Below are positions 1 to 6,972 of a DNA stretch of 37,660 bases, in pieces. The position numbers were made by a program, and so were the translations under genes. Positions within the stretch are counted from its first letter, which is position 1, and each line of letters begins with the position of its first letter. A model generated the notes under the pieces. The model was given only the letters and a program-made list of their open reading frames with translations, had not been told where the DNA came from and did not search any database. Source of the stretch: Gp6-AA40 sp035263125 (GTDB lineage: Bacteria; Acidobacteriota; Vicinamibacteria; Vicinamibacterales; UBA2999); contig DATFRP010000093.1 of the NCBI GenBank assembly GCA_035263125.1, positions 1 to 37,660 on the forward strand, given 5' to 3'.

Positions 1-2
1 CT

Positions 3-2219
3 TTCATCTCAGTTGCCGTCCCGATCCCGTTTCTCGACCTCCTGACGTATCGCGTCCCTGAGCACCTCGAGCTCCCGTCGATTGGTGCGCGTGTGCGCGT
101 GCCGGTTGGAACGCGCACCGTGACGGGGTGTGTCGTCGAGCACGGCGTGAACGGTCACGCGCCGGAGGGCCTCAAGGACATCGGCGTGGTGCTCGATCGC
201 GAGCCCTTCCTGCCGCCGAATGTGGTCGATCTGTGTCGGTGGGTTGCCGACTACTATCTCGCGGGAATCGGCGACGCGATTGCCGCGGCGATGCCGCCGG
301 GTGCCCGCACCAAAGCATCATCGTTCAGGACGAGGCGCGTCGCGTCACTGACCGCCCACGGCATGGCCGTTGCGCAGGACCCCGCCGCGGATCGTCTTAC
401 AGAAAGGCAGCGTCGTGCGCTCGAGGTCTTGCACGGGGCGACGGCGCTCGCGCTGTCCGATTTGCGGGAGCGCGGCATCACATCCGACGTCCTCACGCGC
501 CTCGCGGCGCGCGGTCTCGTGACCTTGAGAGGAGAAGCCGACGAACGTGATCCGTTCGAGCGATCGGTCCTGGCCGGATACGTGCCGGACGCGACCCGAC
601 GGCTCACGACCGAGCAGGCTGATGCGTTCGGCCAGCTCGGGGCACTGGCCGACAGCGGTGAGTTTCGCGTGGCGCTCCTGCACGGCGTGACCGGAAGCGG
701 GAAGACCGAGATCTACGCGCGTCTGGCCGATCAGGTCAAACAGCGGGGGCGACAGACGCTCCTCATGGTGCCCGAGATCGCGTTGACGCCCTCGGTCGCG
801 GCGCTGTTTCGTCACGCCTTTGGCGACCGCGTGGCGATCCAACACAGTGGGTTGTCAGATGGCGAGCGCCACGATCAATGGCATCGCATCCGCCGTGGTG
901 ATGTCGACGTCGTGGTCGGCACACGCTCGGCCGTGTTCGTTCCGCTCTCGCGTCTTGGTCTCATCGTCGTCGATGAAGAGCACGACACGTCGTACAAGCA
1001 GGAAGAGGCTCCGCGCTATCACGGGCGCGACGTCGCCGTTGTCAGAGCCCAGCGCGAGCGGGCGCTCGTCGTACTGGGATCGGCCACACCATCGATGGAG
1101 ACCTTTCAGCACGCGGAAAGCGGCAAGTACGTACGCGCGACCCTGACGCGGCGCGTGCTCGATCGGCCGCTGGCTGCGGTGAGCATCGTGAACATGCGGG
1201 AGGAATACAAGGACGAGGGCCCCGATATCGTCATCAGCCGCGCCCTGGCTGCTGCGATCGAGGATCGGCTCACACGCCGCGAGCAGGTGCTCGTGCTGCT
1301 CAATCGTCGCGGTTATGCGACAGCGGTGCTGTGCCGGCAGTGCGGCGACACGTTCGAGTGCCCCAACTGCACGATCTCGTTGACGGTCCACACCGCCCGG
1401 AACGGCTGGCGGGCCCGCTGCCACTACTGCAACTATTCGACGATGGTGCCGAAGGCGTGCAGGAAGTGCGCGGCGCCGTATCTCGAGCACGCTGGTTTCG
1501 GCACCGAGCGAGTCGAGCAGCATCTGCGCGATCGCTTTCCGGACGCGCGAATCGGCCGCGTCGATCGCGACTCGGTTCGCCGGAAGGGAGCGCTGACGTC
1601 GCTGCTGTCCCGCTTTGCGGCCGGCGATCTCGACGTGCTCGTCGGCACGCAGATGATCGCGAAGGGGCACGATTTCCCCCGCGTGACGCTCGTCGGCGTG
1701 ATTTCGGCGGATGTCGGATTGGGGCTGGCCGACTTCAGAGCGGCGGAGCGCACGTTCCAGTTGTTGACGCAGGTGGCGGGTCGCGCGGGACGCGGCGAGC
1801 GCACCGGAGAAGCGATCGTGCAGACGTTGTATCCGGAGCACTACAGCATCCAGCTCGCGTGCCGGCAGGACTATCCCGCGTTCTTCGAGAAGGAACTGAT
1901 CTATCGACGCACGATGCGCTATCCGCCGGCGGTGGCGCTCGTGAATGCGGTCGTGCGCGGCCGGTCGTTCGACGACGCGATGCAGACGGCGACCGATCTC
2001 GTGCGCCGGCTCGAGCCAGCCGGCGCGGTTGGCGGCTTCCTCATTCTCGGTCCGGCACCGGCGCCGCTCATGCGATTGCGCGGCGAGCACCGTGTGCAGT
2101 TCTTCATGAAGGGAGCCAGGCGCGCGGACATGCGGCTGGCACTGAAGGCCGTGCTCGCGCAGATGCCAGACATTCGGCGCCGCGTCACAGTCGATGTGGA
2201 TCCGCTCAGCGTTCTGTAG
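3..2219 (+). CDS. priA: Primosomal protein N' (replication restart helicase PriA), 5' end outside window
   Basis: PriA is a 3'-to-5' superfamily 2 DNA helicase that recognises stalled forks and reloads the replisome. The reading frame is open to the left edge and already encodes the N-terminal 3'-DNA-binding domain there (VAVPIPFLDLLTYRVP), so the start lies upstream and only a few residues are missing. A GTG at 93 lies inside this domain and is unlikely to be the true start. Walker A is GVTGSGKT (about 697-720). The DEEH box follows near 979. A zinc-binding block with eight cysteines in CxxC pairs lies at about 1333-1480. The helicase motifs GTQMIAKGHDF and QVAGRAGRG follow. The stop codon directly abuts the stop of the convergent protease gene, so the two messages have no gap for a terminator. 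Confidence 0.96.
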   Translation, partial: FISVAVPIPFLDLLTYRVPEHLELPSIGARVRVPVGTRTVTGCVVEHGVNGHAPEGLKDIGVVLDREPFLPPNVVDLCRWVADYYLAGIGDAIAAAMPPGARTKASSFRTRRVASLTAHGMAVAQDPAADRLTERQRRALEVLHGATALALSDLRERGITSDVLTRLAARGLVTLRGEADERDPFERSVLAGYVPDATRRLTTEQADAFGQLGALADSGEFRVALLHGVTGSGKTEIYARLADQVKQRGRQTLLMVPEIALTPSVAALFRHAFGDRVAIQHSGLSDGERHDQWHRIRRGDVDVVVGTRSAVFVPLSRLGLIVVDEEHDTSYKQEEAPRYHGRDVAVVRAQRERALVVLGSATPSMETFQHAESGKYVRATLTRRVLDRPLAAVSIVNMREEYKDEGPDIVISRALAAAIEDRLTRREQVLVLLNRRGYATAVLCRQCGDTFECPNCTISLTVHTARNGWRARCHYCNYSTMVPKACRKCAAPYLEHAGFGTERVEQHLRDRFPDARIGRVDRDSVRRKGALTSLLSRFAAGDLDVLVGTQMIAKGHDFPRVTLVGVISADVGLGLADFRAAERTFQLLTQVAGRAGRGERTGEAIVQTLYPEHYSIQLACRQDYPAFFEKELIYRRTMRYPPAVALVNAVVRGRSFDDAMQTATDLVRRLEPAGAVGGFLILGPAPAPLMRLRGEHRVQFFMKGARRADMRLALKAVLAQMPDIRRRVTVDVDPLSVL

Positions 2220-3209
2220 TCAGCGACCGACAATCGATGTCGGCACCGGCGTAAAGCACAGAATCATCATGACGATCGCGAATCCGGCGAGCAGGAGTCG
2301 AGGTGTGTCGAGTGGCTCATTCTCATCGGGCGTCCGCGGATGATGGCGCCCCATGATGCGCAGCATCACGAGGACCAGCAGCGTCCACACCAGATACGCG
2401 CCCGAGTGGAGGAATGCCATCGAGTAGATCGTGAGCCCGATCAGACATGCCACGACGATGAGCGTGATGGTCGATGAGATACGTCCGAAGACCGCATAGC
2501 TGATGTGGCCACCATCCAGCTGGCTGATCGGGCACAGGTTGAGCGCCGTCGCCAGCAGACCAAACCACGCCGCCCAACCAGCAGGATGCAGGTTCACCGT
2601 CTGACCGACGGCAAGTTTTCCGAAGAAGAGCCACGCGATCAGCTTGAAGAGCAAGGGCTCGCCGAAGTCGTACCCGACGAAATCCGCTGGCAGTGTCACG
2701 ACATTCGAGAGACTCATCCCGAGGAACAAGACCGGAACGAGGACCACGAAGCCGGCGATGGGGCCGGCGATGCCGACGTCGAAGAACTGTCGCTTCGTGG
2801 GAATCGGCTGCCGGATTCGAATCACTGCTCCCAGCGTGCCGGGGGTGAAGAACGGTCCGAGCCAGATCGGAATGAAGTAGGGAAGCGAGGCGTCGATCCC
2901 GTAATAGCGGCAGGCGAAGTAGTGGCCGAACTCGTGTGTGCCCAGGATCAACAACACCCCGGCGCTGTACCACATCCCATGGAGCAGTTGCGCAGAAAGG
3001 GAGGGCAGGGTCGACGAAGTTCCAGCTCCCGTGGCGAACGACGCATAGAATTGAGCACCGACCAGCGTTGCCGTAAGGAAGGTCAGCACGAAGAGCACGA
3101 CGTGGCGCGTGATGGGATCGGGCCGGCGCGACGGCGGCATCACATAGGGACGCCCGCGGTCCTCCGCAATGGGGATCTCAGGTGGGTCGGTTGGAGAGGG
3201 GCGGCCCAT
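2220..3209 (-). CDS. Site-2 protease family (M50) membrane metalloprotease
   Basis: This 329-residue polytopic membrane protein carries the zinc-protease motif HEFGH (residues 92-96) and the second-metal-ligand motif LDGGH (about 231-235, preceded by NLCPISQ). These are hallmarks of intramembrane site-2-type proteases. The hydrophobic profile suggests six or more membrane segments, starting near residue 36. No PDZ domain is visible, so this is a minimal M50 protein rather than an RseP homologue. Its substrate is unknown. The frame extends further upstream through the HU gene in another frame, but the ATG at 3207-3209, 10 bp after the HU stop codon, is the natural start and makes the pair a likely HU-protease operon. 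Catalytic residues look intact. Confidence 0.87.
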   Translation of the reverse strand: MGRPSPTDPPEIPIAEDRGRPYVMPPSRRPDPITRHVVLFVLTFLTATLVGAQFYASFATGAGTSSTLPSLSAQLLHGMWYSAGVLLILGTHEFGHYFACRYYGIDASLPYFIPIWLGPFFTPGTLGAVIRIRQPIPTKRQFFDVGIAGPIAGFVVLVPVLFLGMSLSNVVTLPADFVGYDFGEPLLFKLIAWLFFGKLAVGQTVNLHPAGWAAWFGLLATALNLCPISQLDGGHISYAVFGRISSTITLIVVACLIGLTIYSMAFLHSGAYLVWTLLVLVMLRIMGRHHPRTPDENEPLDTPRLLLAGFAIVMMILCFTPVPTSIVGR

Positions 3210-3219
3210 GCGGGCGGTG

Positions 3220-3489
3220 TTACCCGATGTTCTGCAGATCTTTGCCGGGTTTGAACCGGATCGTCCGCCCCGGGGGAATGCGGACCTCTTTACCGGTTCG
3301 CGGGTTGCGGCCGATGCCCCGCTTCCGCGGCTTGACCTGGAAGACGCCGAAGCCACGCAGCTCGATGCGATCGCCCCGCTGCATGGACAGGCGCATCGCG
3401 TCGAATACGGCGTCGACCGCGACCTCGGCCTTAACCTTCGTGATGTCGGCGATTTTCGAGACCTCGTTGACGATGTCGACCTTGATCAT
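3220..3489 (-). CDS. HU/IHF family nucleoid DNA-binding protein
   Basis: This 89-residue histone-like protein matches the usual 90-residue family length. The helical dimerisation half is followed by the signature GFGVFQVKPRKR and the DNA-binding arm GRNPRTGKEVRIP, then the C-terminal FKPGKDL. It binds and bends double-stranded DNA as a dimer. A close-to-consensus housekeeping promoter lies upstream on the minus strand (TTGACA, 17-bp spacer, TATAGT), giving a leader of roughly 27 nt with a GAGG about 10 nt before the ATG. That fits an abundant protein. Sequence alone does not settle HU versus an IHF subunit. Strong expression may extend into the protease gene that follows after 10 bp. Confidence 0.95.
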   Translation of the reverse strand: MIKVDIVNEVSKIADITKVKAEVAVDAVFDAMRLSMQRGDRIELRGFGVFQVKPRKRGIGRNPRTGKEVRIPPGRTIRFKPGKDLQNIG

Positions 3490-3522
3490 GCGTCGGTTGC
3501 CTCAGCTGCAAACACGGTAACT

Positions 3523-3551
3523 ACTATAAAAATAATCACTTAGCCTGTCAA
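3523..3551 (-). promoter_or_regulatory. Sigma-70-type promoter for the HU gene
   Basis: On the minus strand the -35 hexamer TTGACA (3546-3551) and the -10 hexamer TATAGT (3523-3528) are separated by exactly 17 bp. This is nearly the E. coli consensus and lies in an AT-rich patch of an otherwise GC-rich region. The predicted transcription start is near 3516, about 27 nt before the HU ATG. The element sits just upstream of the divergent der start at 3564, so the two genes share this control region. Confidence 0.75.
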
Positions 3552-3563
3552 CAACACCCGCCG

Positions 3564-5000
3564 TTGCCGCATAGATCGCTGCCTTCCGTCGTTCTCGTCG
3601 GTCGCCCGAACGTTGGGAAATCGACACTGTTCAACCGGCTGACCGGTACGCGCCGGTCGATCGTGACCGCTATCCCAGGGACCACCCGCGATGTGATCAC
3701 GCACGTGGTCGAGTGGCAGGGCGCCCGATTCGCGCTCACCGATACGGGCGGCATGTTTGGCGCGAGCGAAGATCCGCTTCATGCGCTGGTACTCGAGCGC
3801 GGGCGGCGAGCGATCGGAGATGCGGATCTTCTTGTGCTCGTAGTAGATGGCCGCGAAGGGCTGATGCCCGGCGATCAGGACATCACGAGCGCGGTGCGCG
3901 AGGCCAACAAGCCCGCGCTGCTTGCCGTGAACAAGACGGACGACCGGCGAGCGAAGGATGGTGTCCTCGAGTTGTACGAGCTCGGCTTCGATCCCGTCTT
4001 CGAGATCGCCGCTGAGCACGGGACTGGCGTCGGTGATCTCCTGGACGCGATTGTCGAACACCTCCCACGAGGCACGCCCGCGCTCGAGAAGCCGCCCGAG
4101 CTCGCGGTGGCGATCGTCGGCCGGCCCAACGTGGGCAAGTCGTCACTGGTCAATCGGTTGCTCCGCGAGGAGCGCATGATCGTGAGCGAGATGCCGGGGA
4201 CGACGAGAGATGCCGTCGACTCTGTGCTCACCTGGCATCGTCGTACCTTCCGCATCGTCGATACCGCCGGCATTCGACGGCCCGGACGCGTCGCGCGCGG
4301 AGGCCAGGTCGAAAGCGTCAGCGTGCTGCTGGCACGACGGGCGATCGAGGGTGCCGACATCGTGGTGCTCGTCATCGACGCGATCGAAGGGGTGACCGAT
4401 CAGGATGCCGCGATTGCGGGGGAAGCCGACAGAGCGGGTCGCGGGCTCATCATCGCCGCAAACAAGTGGGATCTGACACGGGACAGGGGGCCCGACTTCG
4501 CGAAGACCTTTGACGACGAGTTGCGAAGGCGCCTCAAGTTTCTCGACTACGCGACAGTGCTGCACATCTCCGCCAGGACCGGTGAGCGTACGCCGAAGCT
4601 GCTCGACACGATCGACGCCGTCGGGGAGTCGCGGCGGAAGCGAGTGAAGACGGCCGAGCTGAACGTGTTCGTCGAGCGCGTCTCCGCCGAACATCCCCCC
4701 GCAAGCCCAGGACGCGCGCACGTCCGCATTCTCTATGTCGCGCAGATCGCCGTCGCGCCACCTACATTCGTCTTCTTCACAAATGTGGCAACGACGTTTC
4801 ACTTCTCCTATCAGCGATACCTCGAAAACCGGCTGCGCGAGGAATTCGGGTTCAAGGGGACGCCGATTCGGATTCACGTGCGGGCGAGGCGAACGGGGAA
4901 GGGGGAGGCAAAAGGTGCAAGGGGTTCAGAGGGTCGCCGTTCGAGGGGTTCAGGAAGTTCGAGAGGTTCGCGAGGCTCACGAGGTTCGCGCCGCGGCTGA
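3564..5000 (+). CDS. der: Ribosome biogenesis GTPase Der (EngA)
   Basis: Der has two tandem GTPase domains and a KH-like C-terminal domain, and acts in 50S subunit assembly. The first P-loop is GRPNVGKSTLFN (residues 13-24), with DTGG and NKTD downstream. The second P-loop is GRPNVGKSSLVN (about residues 187-198), with DTAG and NKWD. The KH-like domain ends near residue 445 at TPIRIHVRARR. The start is TTG at 3564, chosen because no ATG or GTG precedes the first conserved strand in this frame. The last ~33 residues are a Gly/Ser/Arg-rich tail (SRGSRGSRGSRRG) encoded by an intergenic-type GGTTC repeat, so the tail is probably a recent non-conserved extension. The gene diverges from HU and precedes the MerR-type gene. 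Confidence 0.95.
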   Translation: MPHRSLPSVVLVGRPNVGKSTLFNRLTGTRRSIVTAIPGTTRDVITHVVEWQGARFALTDTGGMFGASEDPLHALVLERGRRAIGDADLLVLVVDGREGLMPGDQDITSAVREANKPALLAVNKTDDRRAKDGVLELYELGFDPVFEIAAEHGTGVGDLLDAIVEHLPRGTPALEKPPELAVAIVGRPNVGKSSLVNRLLREERMIVSEMPGTTRDAVDSVLTWHRRTFRIVDTAGIRRPGRVARGGQVESVSVLLARRAIEGADIVVLVIDAIEGVTDQDAAIAGEADRAGRGLIIAANKWDLTRDRGPDFAKTFDDELRRRLKFLDYATVLHISARTGERTPKLLDTIDAVGESRRKRVKTAELNVFVERVSAEHPPASPGRAHVRILYVAQIAVAPPTFVFFTNVATTFHFSYQRYLENRLREEFGFKGTPIRIHVRARRTGKGEAKGARGSEGRRSRGSGSSRGSRGSRGSRRG

Positions 5001-5046
5001 ACCCCTGAACCTTCTGAACGCCCCTGAACCTTCTGAACCCTCTGAA
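4921..5046. repeat. GGTTC-rich short repeat with inverted arms, overlapping the der 3' end
   Basis: The stretch is built of degenerate GAGGTTC/GGGTTCAG units, followed after about 40 nt by the reverse-complement units CTGAACCCC and GAACCTTCTGAAC. AGGGGTTCAG (4944-4953) is a perfect inverted match to 4997-5006, and TTCAGAGGGT (4925-4934) to 5037-5046, so the transcript could fold into a long branched hairpin. The left half is translated as the Der tail and the right half lies between der and the MerR gene. I recall similar low-complexity repeats from Vicinamibacterales genomes. It may also work as a transcript end, but it has no T-run. Confidence 0.7.
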
Positions 5047-5064
5047 TTTGTTCGAGTTCACTGC

Positions 5065-5070
5065 TATACT
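5065..5070 (+). promoter_or_regulatory. Possible -10 element of the MerR gene (near-leaderless transcript)
   Basis: TATACT lies 9 nt before the ATG at 5080, so transcription would begin about 3 nt ahead of the start codon. No ribosome binding site is visible in the few bases before the ATG. No convincing -35 hexamer exists at 16-18 bp spacing. The call rests on the hexamer and the missing Shine-Dalgarno alone. Confidence 0.3.
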
Positions 5071-5079
5071 CGTCACTGC

Positions 5080-5601
5080 ATGACGCAGAAGTGGTACAAA
5101 GCCGCTGAGGTCTGCGAGCTGGCCCAGCTGCAGTCTTATGTACTGCGATCGTGGGAAAAAGAGTTCCCGGGGATTGGCGTCCAGAAATCGGTTGAAAGCC
5201 CGCGACTGTATCGGCAGTCGGATGTCGACCAGGTGCTGAAGATCAAGCAGCTGGTGTTTGGTGAAGGGCTGACGCTGGCTGGTGCGCGCCGGCGGATCGA
5301 CGAGAGCGCGGGAACGACGGGCGCGTCCGATGAAGATGTGGCCGAGGTGCTCGAGGCACTTGCGTCGGATGCGCGGACGCGCATCGCGCATGTGCGCGAC
5401 GGGTTGAAGTCGATCCTCCATTTGCTGTCGAGCGCGCCGGGAACGGTGGTCGTCGTTGATGACTATCGACTCGAGCCGCCCTCATCTGCGCCGACGAGGC
5501 GTTCGCTCGCGGTGCGATCGAAGAGTTCGCCCCCATCGAAACGTGCAAGCGCGCGGAAGCCGGCGCGACCCGTCAAGCGAAACAAGCGCGCGAGCGCGTA
5601 G
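5080..5601 (+). CDS. MerR-family transcriptional regulator
   Basis: This 173-residue protein begins with a MerR-type winged-helix domain (YKAAEVCELAQLQSYVLRSW, then SPRLYRQSDVDQVLKIKQLV, residues 4-75). A short helical segment (about 75-125) follows, then a basic Ser/Ala/Pro/Lys-rich tail (130-173). No conserved cysteine metal-binding loop is present, so it is not a metal sensor of the MerR/CueR type. It resembles the short MerR-like regulators found next to an IHF/HU gene and a proline tRNA in many proteobacteria. Here HU lies 1.6 kb away across der, and tRNA-Pro follows directly, so part of that neighbourhood is preserved. The frame continues upstream through the repeat, but the ATG at 5080 is where homology begins. 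Its regulon is unknown. Confidence 0.85.
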   Translation: MTQKWYKAAEVCELAQLQSYVLRSWEKEFPGIGVQKSVESPRLYRQSDVDQVLKIKQLVFGEGLTLAGARRRIDESAGTTGASDEDVAEVLEALASDARTRIAHVRDGLKSILHLLSSAPGTVVVVDDYRLEPPSSAPTRRSLAVRSKSSPPSKRASARKPARPVKRNKRASA

Positions 5602-5638
5602 ACGGTTCGGAGGTTCGGTTCAGGGTTCTTCAAAAACT

Positions 5639-5715
<77 letters not shown>

Positions 5716-5745
5716 ATTTTCGCGAGAGTTCCCCCACGCTCTCGA

Positions 5746-5774
5746 AGGAATCAGGATTTAGAATCCTGATTCCT
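5746..5774. repeat. Perfect 13-bp inverted repeat of the GAATCAGG family
   Basis: AGGAATCAGGATT (5746-5758) is followed after 3 nt by its exact reverse complement (5762-5774), and a further CCTGATTCC copy overlaps the right arm. It lies between tRNA-Pro and the kinase-BRCT gene. A weaker 6-bp stem (5723-5728 with 5739-5744) lies just before it. Together they could end the tRNA transcript, although neither has a T-run. Related GGAATCAGG/CCTGATTCC units recur at 8729-8835. Confidence 0.75.
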
Positions 5775-5792
5775 GATTCCTCCTCGATCACT

Positions 5793-6956
5793 ATGGTCTC
5801 TCGCGTCTCAGCCGCGACTACTCGAACGGCCAGCGTCGTTCGGGTCCGGCCGGAACGCGGCGAGCAGCTGCTTGCCATCAATCAGGTCATCACGAGTCCT
5901 GAGACGCACCTTCGATACGAGATCGAGCGCCTGCTCGGCCAGGGCGGATTCGGACAGGTCTATCTCGCGCGACGCTTAGGACGCTCGACTCTCGTTCCGG
6001 AGATCGTCTGCATCAAGATCAGCCGCCGCATCGACGGCTGGCTGCGCGAAGCGTACTTCGGCAGTCTGCTCGACGCTCATCCGCGCGCCATTCGAGTCTT
6101 CGATACGTTTCCGTTGATCGAGGCCAATCGCTCCGTCGCGTACTGCCTCGCGATCGAGTACGCGAGCCACGGTGACCTGAGCGCCTTCCTACGTCGCCAG
6201 GGTCGCGTGTGGTCCGAGACGGCAGCCCGCCGTGAGATCGCGGGCATCCTCGAAGTGCTCGGCAAACTGCATCGCGGTCAGCTGCTGCATCGCGACCTCA
6301 CTCCGGTGAACGTCTTCGTCTGCGAGGGGAAGCGCTTGAAGCTTGGCGATTTCGGGATCGTGAGGGCGCAGAGCGATCAGCGCGGGATTACCGCGCGCAC
6401 GATGAACAGGATGACCGCGCCGAGCGAATTCCTCGCGGGCGCTGCGCCCAAGTGGCAGGCGCGCGACGATGTCTATCAGGTCGGGCAGCTGCTGGCGATG
6501 CTCGTGAAGGGCGACGCGCGGGCGCGCATCCGCACGTCGGAAGTGCGCGAGCTGTCGTGCAGCGATCACCTGAAAGAGATCATCCATCGTTGCATCGGCG
6601 AGCGGAGAAAGCGCTACGAGAATGCGAGCGAGCTGATCGACGCGCTGCGTACCCCGCCCGCGTCGTTGAAGTCGGGTGTGCTGCGAAGCCTCGACGGTGT
6701 CCATCTCGCATTCACCGGCATCCTGAGCAGGAAGCGCCGCGATGCTGCGCGTGCCGCTCAGCGCGCCGGAGCGATCGTCCACGGAGGACCGTCGGCGCTC
6801 ACGACCGTCGTCGTGCGCGGAAAGCCGAATCCGCTGCAGGCCGCCGGCCGCGACGGCGGGCTGAAGCTGATGGAGATCAAACGGCTGCGACAGAAGGGAC
6901 AGCGAATCACGCTGCTCAACGAAAAGCAGTTCTGGCGGCTCTGTCCGTCCGCCTGA
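5793..6956 (+). CDS. Serine/threonine protein kinase with C-terminal BRCT domain
   Basis: This 387-residue protein has an N-terminal protein kinase domain (about 33-285) and a C-terminal BRCT-like domain (about 298-385). Kinase landmarks are the glycine loop GQGGFGQVYLAR, catalytic Lys75 (CIKIS), HRDLTPVNVFV with Asp168, and DFG at Asp186. The usual lysine of HRDLK is threonine here; the catalytic Asp and Asn are kept, so activity is likely but unproven. The BRCT region shows AFTG, AGAIVHGG, TTVVVRG and the terminal EKQFWRL, the usual order for this fold. No transmembrane segment is evident, so it is probably cytosolic. BRCT domains bind phosphopeptides or DNA ends, and why one is fused to a kinase here is unknown. 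The ATG at 5793 is preferred because the upstream frame runs through tRNA-Pro. Confidence 0.85.
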   Translation: MVSRVSAATTRTASVVRVRPERGEQLLAINQVITSPETHLRYEIERLLGQGGFGQVYLARRLGRSTLVPEIVCIKISRRIDGWLREAYFGSLLDAHPRAIRVFDTFPLIEANRSVAYCLAIEYASHGDLSAFLRRQGRVWSETAARREIAGILEVLGKLHRGQLLHRDLTPVNVFVCEGKRLKLGDFGIVRAQSDQRGITARTMNRMTAPSEFLAGAAPKWQARDDVYQVGQLLAMLVKGDARARIRTSEVRELSCSDHLKEIIHRCIGERRKRYENASELIDALRTPPASLKSGVLRSLDGVHLAFTGILSRKRRDAARAAQRAGAIVHGGPSALTTVVVRGKPNPLQAAGRDGGLKLMEIKRLRQKGQRITLLNEKQFWRLCPSA

Positions 6957-6964
6957 AGGCGGAC
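6947..6964. repeat. Palindromic hairpin GTCCGCC-TGAA-GGCGGAC at the kinase stop codon
   Basis: Seven perfect base pairs enclose a TGAA loop, and the stop codon of the kinase-BRCT gene is the TGA inside the loop. It lies between convergent genes, 9 nt before the histidine kinase stop codon, so it could be a bidirectional terminator, but no T-run follows. I recall this palindrome, followed by ACTACGT, as a very frequent repeat in Vicinamibacterales genomes, where read-through yields C-termini such as VRLKADTT. It is probably a REP-like element. Confidence 0.6.
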
Positions 6965-6972
6965 ACTACGTC

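Noticed and set aside
2200..2240. Terminator between priA and the M50 protease gene
   Set aside because: The two stop codons directly abut and no hairpin with a T-run was found on either strand.
3210..3356. N-terminal extension of the M50 protease frame into the HU gene
   Set aside because: The extension would lie wholly within the HU coding region in another frame and has a Ser/Arg/Gly-rich shadow composition. The ATG at 3207-3209 just after the HU stop is sufficient.
4735..5079. Upstream extension of the MerR frame through the end of der and the repeat
   Set aside because: The extension reads der and the GGTTC repeat out of frame; MerR homology begins at the ATG at 5080.
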